Source: Holtermannia corniformis
Taxonomy: Eukaryota > Basidiomycota > Tremellomycetes > Holtermanniales
Direction of reading: 5' to 3'
Assembly (NCBI GenBank): GCA_001599935.1
Contig: BCIJ01000006.1
Span: 1-64,000 of the forward strand
DNA length: 64,000 bases
A program made the position numbers and the translations under genes. Shown piece after piece: positions 48,590 through 59,151 of this stretch. Positions within the stretch are counted from its first letter, which is position 1; every line of letters begins with the position of its first letter. Below the pieces are notes generated by a model, which made no database searches, was not told the origin of the DNA, and saw only the letters and a program-made list of their open reading frames with translations.

Positions 48590-48681
48590 AGTGACGTCAG
48601 TGCGCACCAGCCAATCACCGCGACCGAGTTTGGATCACCATCACCACCACCATCAACTGACAGCTCAGCACACAGCACACA
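48590..48681 (+). promoter_or_regulatory. CRE palindrome and CCAAT box
   Basis: A perfect TGACGTCA (48592-48599) and CCAAT (48611-48615) lie about 90 and 70 bp upstream of the ATG at 48682. CRE palindromes are bZIP (Atf1-type) sites in fungi. Use here is inferred. Confidence 0.5.
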
Positions 48682-51283
48682 ATGTTCAACCTGACACTCG
48701 CACGCATCCCAGTCCGGGCTCAGCGCACGGCAATCGTCGCACGCCGCTTTGTCGGCTCCACAGTCCACGGCTCGGACCCAAAGGTCCGTTCTCGATCTCG
48801 ATGGATCATTCCCGTCTGCGGCCGCGTCACCAGCTAGACAGCTGGAAGGTACTCTACGCTGCCGCAGCGAGGTGGACTCACACAGGATAGCACTGACAGG
48901 ATCACGGTAGACTCTCGCGGCTGAAAAGGCCCGCAACTTGAAGGGCGAGCAAGCCAGCTCCGAGACCCACCCGGTAGACGCGCCCGGTGAGTCGGACGAT
49001 CGTGACTGGCAGACTGTGTATGGTATCTACCTATCGGGCGACGAGAGAGCAAGGGAGAGACGGGTTCAAGGGTTACCGGCTGTCGGAGCTATCGGCTTTA
49101 GCTTGTCGCTCGCGCAGGTGTGGATGAGCACGTATTCGCTTGCCATGATTGATGGCCCAGGAGCGGCTACAGCACATGCTGATACAGTCCGACATCGTGC
49201 TGGAGATACACAGGCGTTGAGCCTTTTCGGATTTTCTCAGCGGTGTCAGTCTGCATCCGCCGAGCTGTAGCCGCCGTCATCCGTCTCGACACCGTCCATG
49301 ACCTCGGAATGATGGTGTGGTCAGCTATAGCTGAATAGGCTCCCGATGGGCGGACGGCTGGGCGACAAGACCGAGAGCGTTTTGGTGCTCCATGTCGAGT
49401 CCCACAGAACGTCTGCCTCGTCAGATTCACCCTACTAGCTATGCTGAGTCTGAGCGATAGTCACCAGTCGGGGCTTTAGAGACGGACCGGAATCCTTCGA
49501 CAAGAGGCTGCCGACGGTGTGCGCGAGATTCCGCTCTTCGTCTTGATAGATGACTGAACAGCGCGAGCGTGACGCCATCGTAAGGCCAGTTGCCGCTTTA
49601 TGGCCAAATGGGCCATGTCAGCGCACGAGGTTTACGCCGTACAGCTGAAAGTACATGGCCGAGTGCGCTCACGAGCCACAAGCACGGTTTCTGATCTTCA
49701 AAAAACGCGATGACGCCTTGTGAACGTTGGCATCTCACCAGCATGGCCAACCTTTCCGATTTGCCACGGCGTCTGCCGTCGCTAGGCATACCCTGGAGGT
49801 ATCTTGCGAGATATGGAGCCGACGGTGACGAGACGTGTTCTGGCGCGCAAAGACGGTCTTCGCGCAGCATCGCCTGTTTGACTAGCCACGGTACCTATCG
49901 GCTCGCCCAGTCCGATGAGCTGTCCCTGTGCGTGTCCGAGCGACACCATTTTCGGATGGCGATCAGACTAGCCGTGCGGCCTAAAGGTCACGATCAACCG
50001 GCGGTGTAATGGGTGACCTGTGCCCGGACACGGGGGCCAGATTGAGGCAATTAGGTCTGAACGGACCTCCGTCTCGGGAACACGGTTCAGAGACTACAGT
50101 CAGTCACAACAGGCAAGCCGAAGACTCTCGTGCTCGCGCAGAATCTGGGCACCGAGTCCTGATCTGGCGATGTCGTCGCAGTCGCAAGCTCAGGTCGGTC
50201 TCCCCATGTCGGGAACAGCGGTCCTCTTCGCCGAGACACCTCTGAGAAGCAGCAGCAGCGCCCGTATGGAAACCTTGCTCTTCTGCGCTGTCGATGGCTC
50301 ATAGCTGTCTCCCAGCTGATACGGCCATTGGAGCGCGAAGATCGTAAGAGTTGGTCGATACACTTTTTCTTGTCGGCTTACGGCGACTGTCGCGATGAAC
50401 ATCCTGGAGCTGAAACGTGCCCGCACCAGGTGGGCACAGTTACACAAGGTGCATCGCTGGTCACCCAAACAGCCGATCAGAGCTTCCTTGAGGACTGGAC
50501 CACTGGTCCGTCTGTGCATCTACCAATACCGGACTTCTGCTGGATCCGTGAACAGCCCTTTTCGTAACCGCGACGGTTATCCGATAGCGGTCGAAGCGTA
50601 TCACAGCACTGGGTTGCAGGAGCCATAGAGACGGTCAGGCAAAAGGGCGGCTGCCTCGCATGTTGAACACCGCGTTCATCGCCGGCGCTTCTAGTCATTG
50701 AGTCTGAGGCCGCTTGGCGACGTACATCTCGGCATGCTTCGGAATGTCCGTCACAACCTCATCACACCTGTTCGTTCGTACCGATTTCAGTTTGCTCTTG
50801 AACGGCTATTCATATGTAACCTGCAAGAGCAAAGCTGACGCATGACTTGCAGGATGGAACGAGAATCTCGCTGTAAGCCTGCCCGTTGACAGACCCACCG
50901 CGATTGACTGATTGATCATCAGTCTGAATCGGAGGCTGCTATCAAGGTGCGTGACTGTGGCCGAACCCCCGGACCGTCACTGACCCCAACCAGGCTGAGC
51001 GCCACGGCCCATCAGGCAAGCCTAGCAAGGAACTCCAAGACGCAACGGTGAAGAGTGCGTCGTGGCCGTCATCGTCCGTCCCGGCGCTGACTCGCCGCAG
51101 AGGTCAAGGAGCACCACCACACTGACGCAGGCAAGAAGGGGGCCGAGTCGCACCACGCGGCGGCCGAGGGCAACCCTCAAACGGGTTCCGAGGCGGCGGT
51201 ACGTGCGGTTCTGCGTTTGATCGTGACCTTGTCCCTGACTGTCTGTGCTCGCCCAGATCAAGGCGGACCGGGGTGATCTCTGA
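48682..51283 (+). CDS. Small conserved unknown, probably mitochondrial
   Basis: The N-terminus MFNLTLARIPVRAQRTAIVA continues into ARRFVGSTVHGSDPK. It is Arg-rich and amphipathic, like a mitochondrial presequence. Following exons read TLAAEKARNLKGEQASSETH, PVDAPGWNENLA, SESEAAIKAERHGPSGKPSK, ELQDATVKEVKEHHHTDAGK, then TGSEAAIKADRGDL. The join APG-WNENLA spans one very long intron (48987-50852, 1,866 nt); the others are 45-130 nt. SEAAIKA occurs twice. About 130 residues. The family is not named with certainty. A CRE site in the promoter suggests stress control. Confidence 0.65.
48987..50852. other. 1,866-nt intron
   Basis: Donor GTGAGT follows GCG CCC G, and acceptor GACTTGCAG follows a CTGAC branch 14 nt upstream and precedes GATGGAAC, restoring the frame. 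Open frames inside (forward 49710-50009; reverse 49598-49870) show no known family. It is thirty-fold longer than the typical intron here. Confidence 0.55.
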
Positions 51284-51882
51284 AGGAGGATGCAAGGAAC
51301 CTAGTGTACGACGTAGCATGAGCAAGTGAAATGAAGCTGCAGTTGATGGCTCATCGCTCGAAGCGGCGATTTCCCGAGCTCGCAGTGAATTTTGGTCCGG
51401 GGCCGAGCGCCGCGAGCGCCGACGGTGCTGAGGTGACGAGCGGCGGCGGCGACGGAGACGGTGGCGACGGAGCACTCTGCGGCGATCGAACGATACGCAG
51501 CAGCCAGGGACCGAGCAACAAGAGCTCAAGAGCAGGTCCAGCCACGTCCGCATTGCATCATCAGCCATCAAGCAGACGACGCCGATTAGGAACCAAGACG
51601 CAACCTAAGCCGCGGTCATCCCTCTCGACCGAGCTGTATCAGATAGACTCGCAACAGGGACAGCAGCACAGCATTGGTATCGAGGACCCAGTGTCGCCAC
51701 CACCACGGCCCATCACTTGGTAGCTGTCAACATCGGCCGATCCTCAAGTACGACGCCGACCGGGACCTTGGCAACGACCCTTGGCAACAGCTCATACCTC
51801 GCGGCCGTGACATCTTTACCGTCACTTTGCACACACTCGTTGTGCGAGCCAGGCCAGCGGCCTAGAGCTATCGGGTGGAAGC
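51284..51882. other. Intergenic stretch upstream of the SFP1-like gene
   Basis: Contains low-complexity Gly/Asp coding-like sequence (51430-51490, 'ggcggcggcgac') and open frames on both strands, but no clear exon. The SFP1-like gene may have an unplaced 5' exon here. Confidence 0.35.
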
Positions 51883-53341
51883 ATGCTCCAGCCCGAGCCG
51901 ACGGCCATCCCGTCCTCGCACGCCCACAACCCATTCGCCCAGGCGTCGTCCTCGGGCCACGTCTCGACTTCGTTCCCGCGCCCAGCATCATTCCAACGAT
52001 CGTGGTCGGCCAACAGTCGGGGGATCGGCTCGAGTACAGGGATCGACGTCGGCCCCGGTGCGAGTGATCGCGCGCTCTCGGGGCTGAGTCAGATGATGCA
52101 GAAGTCGGATCAGTCGTCACCAAGCTCGGCCAACGGTATGCCAGCGAGCTCGCCAATAGGTATCGGCGGCAAGAACATGTAAGTCGTCAGCTCGTCCGTT
52201 GATGGCTGACCATCGCAGCATGTCACCGCCATCATTCCCATCCCAATTATCACCCTACTCGAGCCAGATCGGACTCGGATCCTCGTTCGCTCCGCAATCG
52301 TTTGGTATGAGCGGCATGTCGATCTCACCGCCCGCCTGGCGATTCGGTACAACACCCGGCAGCTTTGGCGGTAGCTATGGTGGCGGGATGGGCATGGTAG
52401 GCAGTTTTGGCGGCGGCGAGCGTGCGAGAGAGCTCGAGGCGAGATATGTTCGCGACTTTACGTGCTGTGGGCGCCAGCTCGGCGGCTTGCACGATCTACT
52501 TGAACAGTGAGTGTGCCCAGCGGTCGTGACGGCGCTGACGACCACAGCTACGAAGAGGAGCACGCCAATGTCCCGTCCGACGTGCGCAAAGCGGCTCTGA
52601 CAGCCGCGCAAAACTCGACAACAGCCCTTGCCATGCACAACAACCCGTCTGGCCTCCCAACCCCTCTCACCGCATCCAACGCCAACGGCAACTTTCCTCC
52701 TACCCGCGCCCACATCCCCAACCCCGAAGGCGAGCCACCCGACATGGACGACATGGACATTGAGATGGAGGACGCACCGGCGCCGACGCCGAGTACTCTC
52801 CTCAACCAACCGCGTTCGGGTACGGTCACACCGTCCGGAGTACCATGGAGCGTGTTCCAAAACGCACAGAACCAGAACAACCAACTGCCACCAGGGGGAA
52901 TACCCCAATGTGTCCCACCGAGCGTACTGTCATACAGTACCAACAACCCGACCGCAGGAGCACCCGGCAACGTGCTGAATCAACAAGCGGGTGCACCAGC
53001 GCGCTTCGGGGGCGGCATCGGCCTCGCGGGCCTCTTGACGCCCCAACAGCAAGCCGACAAGGCGGCCAAGAAGCTGGCGCGCAAGATGGAAAAGGAGCGT
53101 GAGAAGCGCGAGGGTCACGGCAGTGATTCGGGCGGAGAAGGCCAACCAGCCAAGGAGAAGAAGTTTCGATGTCCCGTCGATGGCTGCGGCAAGAGCTACA
53201 AGCAAGCCAACGGACTCAAATATCACCTTCAGTACGTTTCTCGGTCCGTGTACTGCCCATTGCTGACGACACCGCAGACGCTCGATCAACTCGTCACACG
53301 GTCACCTCTCCGACATCCCGATCCCGAAACCTACGCTCTGA
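51883..53341 (+). CDS. SFP1: SFP1-like C2H2 zinc-finger transcription factor
   Basis: From ATG 51883 the frame reads MLQPEPTAIPSSHAHNPFAQ and a Ser-rich region. A first zinc-finger-like block follows (YVRDFTCCGRQLGGLHDLLE and HYEEEHANVP). The middle holds DMDDMDIEMED and PSGVPWSVFQNAQ. The C-terminal finger is FRCPVDGCGKSYKQANGLKY-HL. This split pair of fingers is the hallmark of Sfp1, which in yeast couples TOR signalling to ribosomal-protein and ribosome-biogenesis genes. An intron interrupts the second finger after KYHL. The final exon gives QRSINSSHGHLSDIPIPKPT, so the His spacing is wider than in ordinary C2H2 fingers. The 5' end is uncertain. Confidence 0.82.
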
Positions 53342-53608
53342 TCCCGTCTCTTCTCTGGGCACATCTCGTGTTGTAGCGCAGCCGTTGTCATCACTGTTTC
53401 CACTTGTCGTTTCCTCTGTTCCTGTGTGTTCGTCTGGGGCTTACAACCGCGATGTACTGTGTCTTGGAAGCCTATCTTGCCGTGTGCGCTGTGGGCAATG
53501 CCGCGCTTAGATCAATGGACCGGACGGGTCGAAGCGCGCAGCATGAGCCATTGAGTAATCGGTGCCAGGACGGACGTGTCATGAGAGAGCACAAGCTTAG
53601 ACACTTTT

Positions 53609-54328
53609 TCACGCATAGCCCTCGCTCTCCTGCAGCGGCTGCCCGCTCGGGTCGTGCTTGGCATCCCATGCATCGAACTCGGCATTCTTGACGTGGATGA
53701 ACTAGTGCGAGACGGCGCCGTCGGGATGGCCCTTGAAAGCGTTGCGGAAGTTGGCCGTGCGGTCTTCGACTTGCTTGAAGTGGCTGCCAAACGCCACAAC
53801 GTCTGGAATCATGATGAGCAACAAGGTGATGACCCTGACGACGCCAAGTGTGTTTGAGATACGCAACGACCAATTGATGCTAAGCCATACGGCCGGTAGC
53901 GCGTGGGCATCCTCGTCGATGACTCGCCTATCGATACTCACGGAGTGTGATGATGGTCAAGGCGCCTGTTCCGACGCCTTTGGAATCCCAGGCAGTCGGC
54001 GTGTGGTCGGTCTTCGGGAAGATGTACGATGCGATTACTGCATTGATCAGCTCTTGGCTCACGAGAAACATCCTGAATACTCACTAATTACATTGCTGCT
54101 CTTGAAGGAATGAATGTCAGTCTGCGCGGCACAAGCTACAGGGAAGAACAACTTGGGCTTCGAAAAGTCATGTTCAAGGTAGACAACCTTAGCGTCATAA
54201 CGTGGAGGGATGTAGGAAGCAAAGTCCGGGTACACCGAAGTACAAGCTATAGAGATGAACAGACCGATGGGCCAGTAGAACAAGTTGAGTGCCACCGAGC
54301 CCAGGGAGCGCAACAGCAGGAGGGTCAA
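53609..54328 (-). pseudogene. Truncated methionine-permease-like (APC family) remnant
   Basis: Reverse-strand pieces match fungal Mup1-type amino-acid permeases: YWPIGLFISIACTSVYPDF (for the usual helix ending AGLSVYLEF), KVVYLEHDFSKPKLFF, AAQTDIHSFKSSNVI, WSLRISNTLGVVRVITLLLI and VEDRTANFRNAFKG. The SGGEK motif has decayed to RYDAK. There is no start ATG. After NFRNAFKG a stop follows, then a tail-like frame (KNAEFDAWDAKHDPSGQPLQ) resembling a permease C-terminus, so most of the later membrane helices are missing. The 5' end overlaps the C2H2 gene on the other strand. It is almost certainly non-functional. Confidence 0.6.
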
Positions 54329-54854
54329 GTGTCACCATCGAAGATCTGGACGCCACATTCGAAGCCTTCCGGACTTTTCAAGCGCACCCCACGACGACGG
54401 AGTCCAACTTACCACACGACCAGTCGCCGAAGCGCGGAGTCGGCGGCGCGACCCGACAGCGCACGCCTAAAGAGGTTTGCTGCCCCTACGATGCATCTGG
54501 ACAGTGTCATGCCGTTTTCCACCGGTAGGTCTGATGTCGAGACTCTGTGCTGCATTAATGCACTCAGCAAACACTGCCGGGACCGGCATCTTGCCATCTT
54601 TCATGAGCCGGAAAGGGTAAGCACGAGCTTCCTGATATGTAGGTGCTGACCGGCACAGGCCCGCTTCCACTGCAATGGTCAGCCTGCGTCATCTGTTAGT
54701 TCTCTACTTATACACTGCAGTCTGCAACCGTCCCTATGTGCGGCGCGATCACGCAGCTTCCCACGAGAAGAAATGCCTGCAATTGTTGCTCAAGAAAGGT
54801 GCAACCAAACCGATCAAGCCCCCGACAATCCGCAAGCCTCGCAGGCGAGACTGA
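54289..54854 (+). CDS. C2H2-type zinc-finger protein, 5' end unresolved
   Basis: Introns at about 54524-54568, 54616-54658 and 54678-54719 join TPKEVCCPYDASGQCHAVFH, KHCRDRHLAIFHEPER, ARFHCN and VCNRPYVRRDHAASHEKKCL. The chain ends in a basic tail (PPTIRKPRRRD) at 54854. Two finger-like units are visible: C-x8-C...H, and HCNVCNRPYVRRDH. The frame is open to 54289 (SSVTIEDLDATFEAFRTF) but has no ATG, so a first exon lies further upstream or was lost. It overlaps the permease remnant. It is likely a DNA-binding protein. Confidence 0.6.
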
Positions 54855-55661
54855 GCGGCCTCGATATATCACGAGAGTACGGAGTCCCTGGTGCGATGGA
54901 AAGAGTGCAGACGCGCTTACTATCAATCCACCTGCGTACCCTTCAACTTCTCTCCCGCACCCTCCCAAAGCCCTATAGGCGTCTTCAAACTCTCGATCTC
55001 CGCCTCTACCGAGCACCATGGCGCCAATGCACTCCCAGAACGTGATGGGTACCCACCGCGTCGCTCACCGCGTCGCTGGGAACGCGGTTTTGACTGAGTC
55101 CCCACTGTGATGCCAATATGAGTCATGGATGCGCAATGATGGCGACTGACGAACGCGCAGGCACAGCAACAACGTGACTTTGGGCACGTCTTGCGCTACA
55201 TACTTGAAGAGCCAGGGCCTGTGGTCTCCATTGGAGATGGGGCTCTGCGTCGCAGCGCAATGCTTGCTGCTACAGCTATGCAGCGCGCAATGGCGCGAAC
55301 GACGTGCTTGATCGACTCGGCTGTGTTGAGCTGAGGAACGCGTCGGAATTTCCTTGCATTTCTGGAGTCGACATGAGTGGGCACCCGTCTGCATGCGGTG
55401 CTGTGTTGCGCGCATTCTGCCTGCAGTTTTTTCGACTCACTCTAGCGAATTGGTTATAATACCCACCAAGGTGACACAGAATGCGGGATCCTGGCCCGCT
55501 GAACACGACCCGTCGTGTTCGCGACTCAGCCATGGCTTGGATGGAATGGGTTAAATATCACGTATCAGCGCCCAACAACCATCTTCCTCTCTTCCGCGTA
55601 CTACTCCGCGACTCACACGAAGCAACGCCCCTTACCTCCAACCTATCGATAACCTAACAAG
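54855..55661. other. Gene-free 0.8-kb stretch before the small-protein pair
   Basis: Open frames on both strands without splice context or recognisable family. Includes the promoter of the gene at 55662. Nothing else is supported. Confidence 0.35.
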
Positions 55662-55921
55662 ATGTCATCTTGTCAGTCTCTTTGGGCGCATAAAACGGGG
55701 CTAATGGTTGCGCAGCGTCGTCTGACGGGTGGAAGCACCATGAGCGGTATTTCCCAGAGTACACTCCAATCCGCCCTCTCACCTCTACGCCCCCTCCATC
55801 CGGCCCTCCCCCAGGGTGGCAGTCGACAGTCCCCGCCCACTGGTTGTCGCCACTGGCAGTCGTCCCTGTTGTGTTCGTGTACACGCCGGCCGTTGCCTTC
55901 GTCTGGGTCAGTCCCAAGTAG
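55662..55921 (+). CDS. Small HHERYFPEY-family protein, copy 1
   Basis: ATGTCATCTT splices over a 43-nt intron (55672-55714) to give MSSSSSDGWKHHERYFPEYT. PIRPLTSTPPPSGPPPGWQS and a hydrophobic end (VVPVVFVYTPAVAFVWVSPK) follow. About 72 residues. It shares the W-x-HHERYFPEYxPxRP block with the next gene. The terminal ~20 hydrophobic residues could insert in a membrane. The family is not recognised. Confidence 0.55.
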
Positions 55922-56285
55922 GGGCAGTTCTGTCGAGGTGAAATGTAATCATTCCGTTGAGGCCGCGAGAGTCTCGCGATCAACAGAATCTCTGCGGCAT
56001 AGAGCACATAACAGACAAATACACAGGGCTTTTCACATAGCCAAGCGCTAGCCGGCGCATAAAGGCCCTTTTTGAGTGCAGAGTTTAGGGGATGACGTTA
56101 GGCCGTCGATCTGTGTGCGGAGGCGTGGCGCGGCGCAGGTTGAGAAACCGTGTCAGTCGCGCATGAGTAGCCATCGGTCAACTTGCATGCCGCACCGCCT
56201 GCTCAGGAAACGCTCGAGGACGGCGCCGATCCCCCTTCGACCAATCACCCCAATCGTTTGGGGCCGTACACCAAGGTGGCCGTAT

Positions 56286-56879
56286 ATGGAAGGCGGTGAA
56301 CATGCAGAGTTACTTGCTGACGAAGACAAGGGGTCGTCAGGGGCGGCGCAGGGCGCTGCACCTGTAGCTGCTGAGGCAAAGAGGAGGAGACGATGGTGGG
56401 GGTTGGATGGACGCAAGGTCGAGACAGCCGGGCAGTCGAAATCAACCAAAAAGGAAGTGCAGTTCTCAGACGAGACCAAGACCAGTTGGTGGAAGCGTTG
56501 TCGAAAACCGCGACCGCCGGCAACAGCTCGCACTGTCCCTCCAGGTGGGTTGCGCCGAGCTCGCTCGTCATCAAGCTGATAAATAGTCGCGACCGCCTCA
56601 TCGTCTTCTATCGCAGTATCCACAGGGGACACAACCAGCGACGTCTCTTGGCACCATCATGAGCGATACTTTCCGGAATATGTTCCAGTCCGGCCGGAAG
56701 CCTCTGCGCGCGTCGAGACGCCGGCTCTGTCCAAGGTGACTCCTCTCCCGGTGCTGCCCGACTTTCAGTCCTTTGGCACCACGGTCTGGCAGCCGCCTAT
56801 GTACACGACCGTCTATGCTCCCATGATGGCTGCCAGTGGATGGGGCGATGGAGGGGTGATAGGCAGAACGACAAAGTGA
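56286..56879 (+). CDS. HHERYFPEY-family protein, copy 2 with N-terminal extension
   Basis: From MEGGEHAELLADEDKGSSGA (an earlier Met at 56185 is possible) through KRRRRWWGLDGRKVE and KEVQFSDETKTSWWKR to TARTVPP. After an intron (about 56542-56611) it continues VSTGDTTSDVSWHHHERYFP, EYVPVRP, VTPLPVLPDFQSF and WQPPMYTTVYAPMMAASGWG. It ends GRTTK. The shared block is WHHHERYFPEYVPVRP. The N-terminal basic part is absent from copy 1. About 170 residues. Function is unknown. Confidence 0.5.
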
Positions 56880-57035
56880 GGGATGCGCATGGACCTGTAG
56901 CTATCATGTTTAGCACCGATTTGCACTGCGCTGTTGGAATGCTAGCACCTCTAGCAAGCTGTTTGAGTGCAAGTGCTAGACAGAACAAAAGTTGTCCACT
57001 TGTGTGCACATCAACGGTTCTTCTGCTCACTTAAG

Positions 57036-59145
57036 ATGGACGGCGATACACTCAGCCCAGAGAACGTATCAGCGACTGATGGACGCGTGACGCCAGTCAC
57101 TATTGGGTCAGCGGCCGCACTTGAACAGTCGCAACAATCACAACAGCCACTTGCACCTTTGGCTTTGTCCAGTCGTTCCTCCTACCCGAACGGAGAGAAC
57201 CCCAAGCTTCGATATGTCAAGCCATACTGGTGGCCGTACAAGACGTTTGTGAAGCATAGGTTCGTCTCCATCTCCGTCGCTCTCCTACTAAGACGCTCAC
57301 AACATATAGATGGATCGGTCGAGAGCTGCTCGAAGTGGTCTCGACCGAGTTTAGAGACAGGAGCATAGAGTATTATGTTAGTAGGCAGTGGAGTTCTACA
57401 ATTGAGCGCATGGTTGCACATGATACGTTCATGAAAGCTGATCGCGGATAGCGGCATGCACTCGAGTCCGGCGTTACAAAGGTGAATGGCGTTGCTGCCT
57501 TTCCGAGTTTGGTGTTGCGCAATGGTGATCGCATCGAGTGAGAGGTCTTGTTGATCGACTATACTTTTGCTGACCAATCCTCAGCAACACTGTTCACCGT
57601 CACGAGCCTCCGGTCACAAATAACCCCATCTTGCTGTTGCACAAGGACGAAGAGAAGGAGTTCATTGTGATATCCAAACCCGGAAGTCTAGTGCGTACTA
57701 CCTACGATTCTCCTAGCATTACTGAATCCACCTTGCAGCCGGTCCACGCGACAGGCCGCTACTTCCGCAATACGATTCTCGAGGTGTTAAAGTCTGATTT
57801 CGGCATCAATGCCTTTGGTGCGTCACCAAGTATACATCGAAGCGTCTCTCTGATATCACTCAGCCGTCAATCGACTGGATAGGCTGACTTCTGGACTTAT
57901 GATCATGGCTCTGTCGTCGTCTGCATCAAGACAACTTGCAAACGAGTTTTTCGAAGGCAAGGTCAAGAAGGAGTATGTTGCGCGGGTACGAGGCCGCTTT
58001 CCAGAGTGAGTGTCGAGGCTTCTGGAAGTCAGAGATGCTGACTGGCGTGTCTAGAGGCGAAATCAAAGTCGACCAGCCTTTGCTGACGGTCGATCGGCAA
58101 ATGGGTTTGGTGATTGTGACGCCAGAGGGCAAGGTACGCCTCTTTACAAACTCCCGCCCTCACCAAGCTGACAAGCATCCCAGGAGGCAAAGACGGTGTT
58201 CAGGCGGATGAGCTATGATGAATCCCGAGATCAGAGCGTCGTCCAATGTCGGTCTGCGTTGATGATCGTTGTGAAGCATGCCAGCTGACGAGTCGCAGGT
58301 TTCCCTCAGACGGGTAGAAGTGGGTGGCCCCACTACTCAATTGCAAAGGCAGTGATCCTGACCGATTGCAGCCCATCAATTGCGAGTCCACTTGCAATAC
58401 CTTGGATACCCCATTGCGAACGATCCACTATACGCGCCAGAGAACGTGTGGGGCAATCGTCTCGGTCGAGGCGGTGTCGCATTGCCCACCGAAGAGGAGA
58501 AGATGGCAGCTGTAGCTCGACAAGACGACGCAGTAGAACCAATTGGCTCGCGAGAGGACGGCAACGAGTCAATTCCCGCTGCTATTTCCGCCATCAAGAA
58601 GCACAGGATGCTTCCGCGCGAGGATGACACTAACACCGATGCTACGAGCCCTATTGTGTTGTCAGAGGAAGCCAGACAAATCATAGCCAAGCTGCGGCGG
58701 ATGAAGGACGAGCAGGAGGACTGGGTACGGTGAGTTGAAGTCCATTGTGGTGCATTCATTCATTGACGTTATCAGGTGGAAGGAGGTGGTGTTCACTGCG
58801 CAAAAAGCTCAGCAGCAGTTGGAGAAAGAGGAAGCGGAGCTGAACGGCGTCGCCACGCCAGACCCTGTTATTCCAAGGCTGGCAACACATCGTGAACGTC
58901 ACCTCGCGGAGGCATTGCCTGTCGACACGCCGAGCCCATTGCCCAAGATCGACAATTTACCCGAGGGCTTCTGCCCAGAGTGCTTTGTCCCACTCCCCGA
59001 TGACCCCAACCCCGAGAAGCTGTTCATCTACCTGCACGCACGGGCCTATACGACTGAAAAGTGGGGGAAATGGGAGACACCTCTGCCGCGCTGGGCAAGT
59101 GCTAATTGGGACGGTGAATGGCGCGGGTGGGCGGACGAGCAGTGA
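57036..59145 (+). CDS. RluA-type pseudouridine synthase (Pus9/Rib2-like)
   Basis: The start [20 protein letters not shown] leads to [20 protein letters not shown] and [16 protein letters not shown], an S4-like N-terminal part. [33 protein letters not shown] and the catalytic block [18 protein letters not shown] follow. The Asp is kept, although the usual HRLD is NRLD here. Then come [36 protein letters not shown] and the C-terminal [20 protein letters not shown] typical of fungal Pus9/Pus8. In yeast these modify U32 of tRNAs. Nine introns are placed. About 535 residues. The stop lies 6 bp from the convergent peptidase stop. Confidence 0.9.
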
Positions 59146-59151
59146 TGCATA

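Noticed and set aside
48181..48936. Long reverse-strand open frame (251 codons)
   Set aside because: It lies antisense to coding exons of two forward genes and has no splice or family support; open by GC-rich codon bias.
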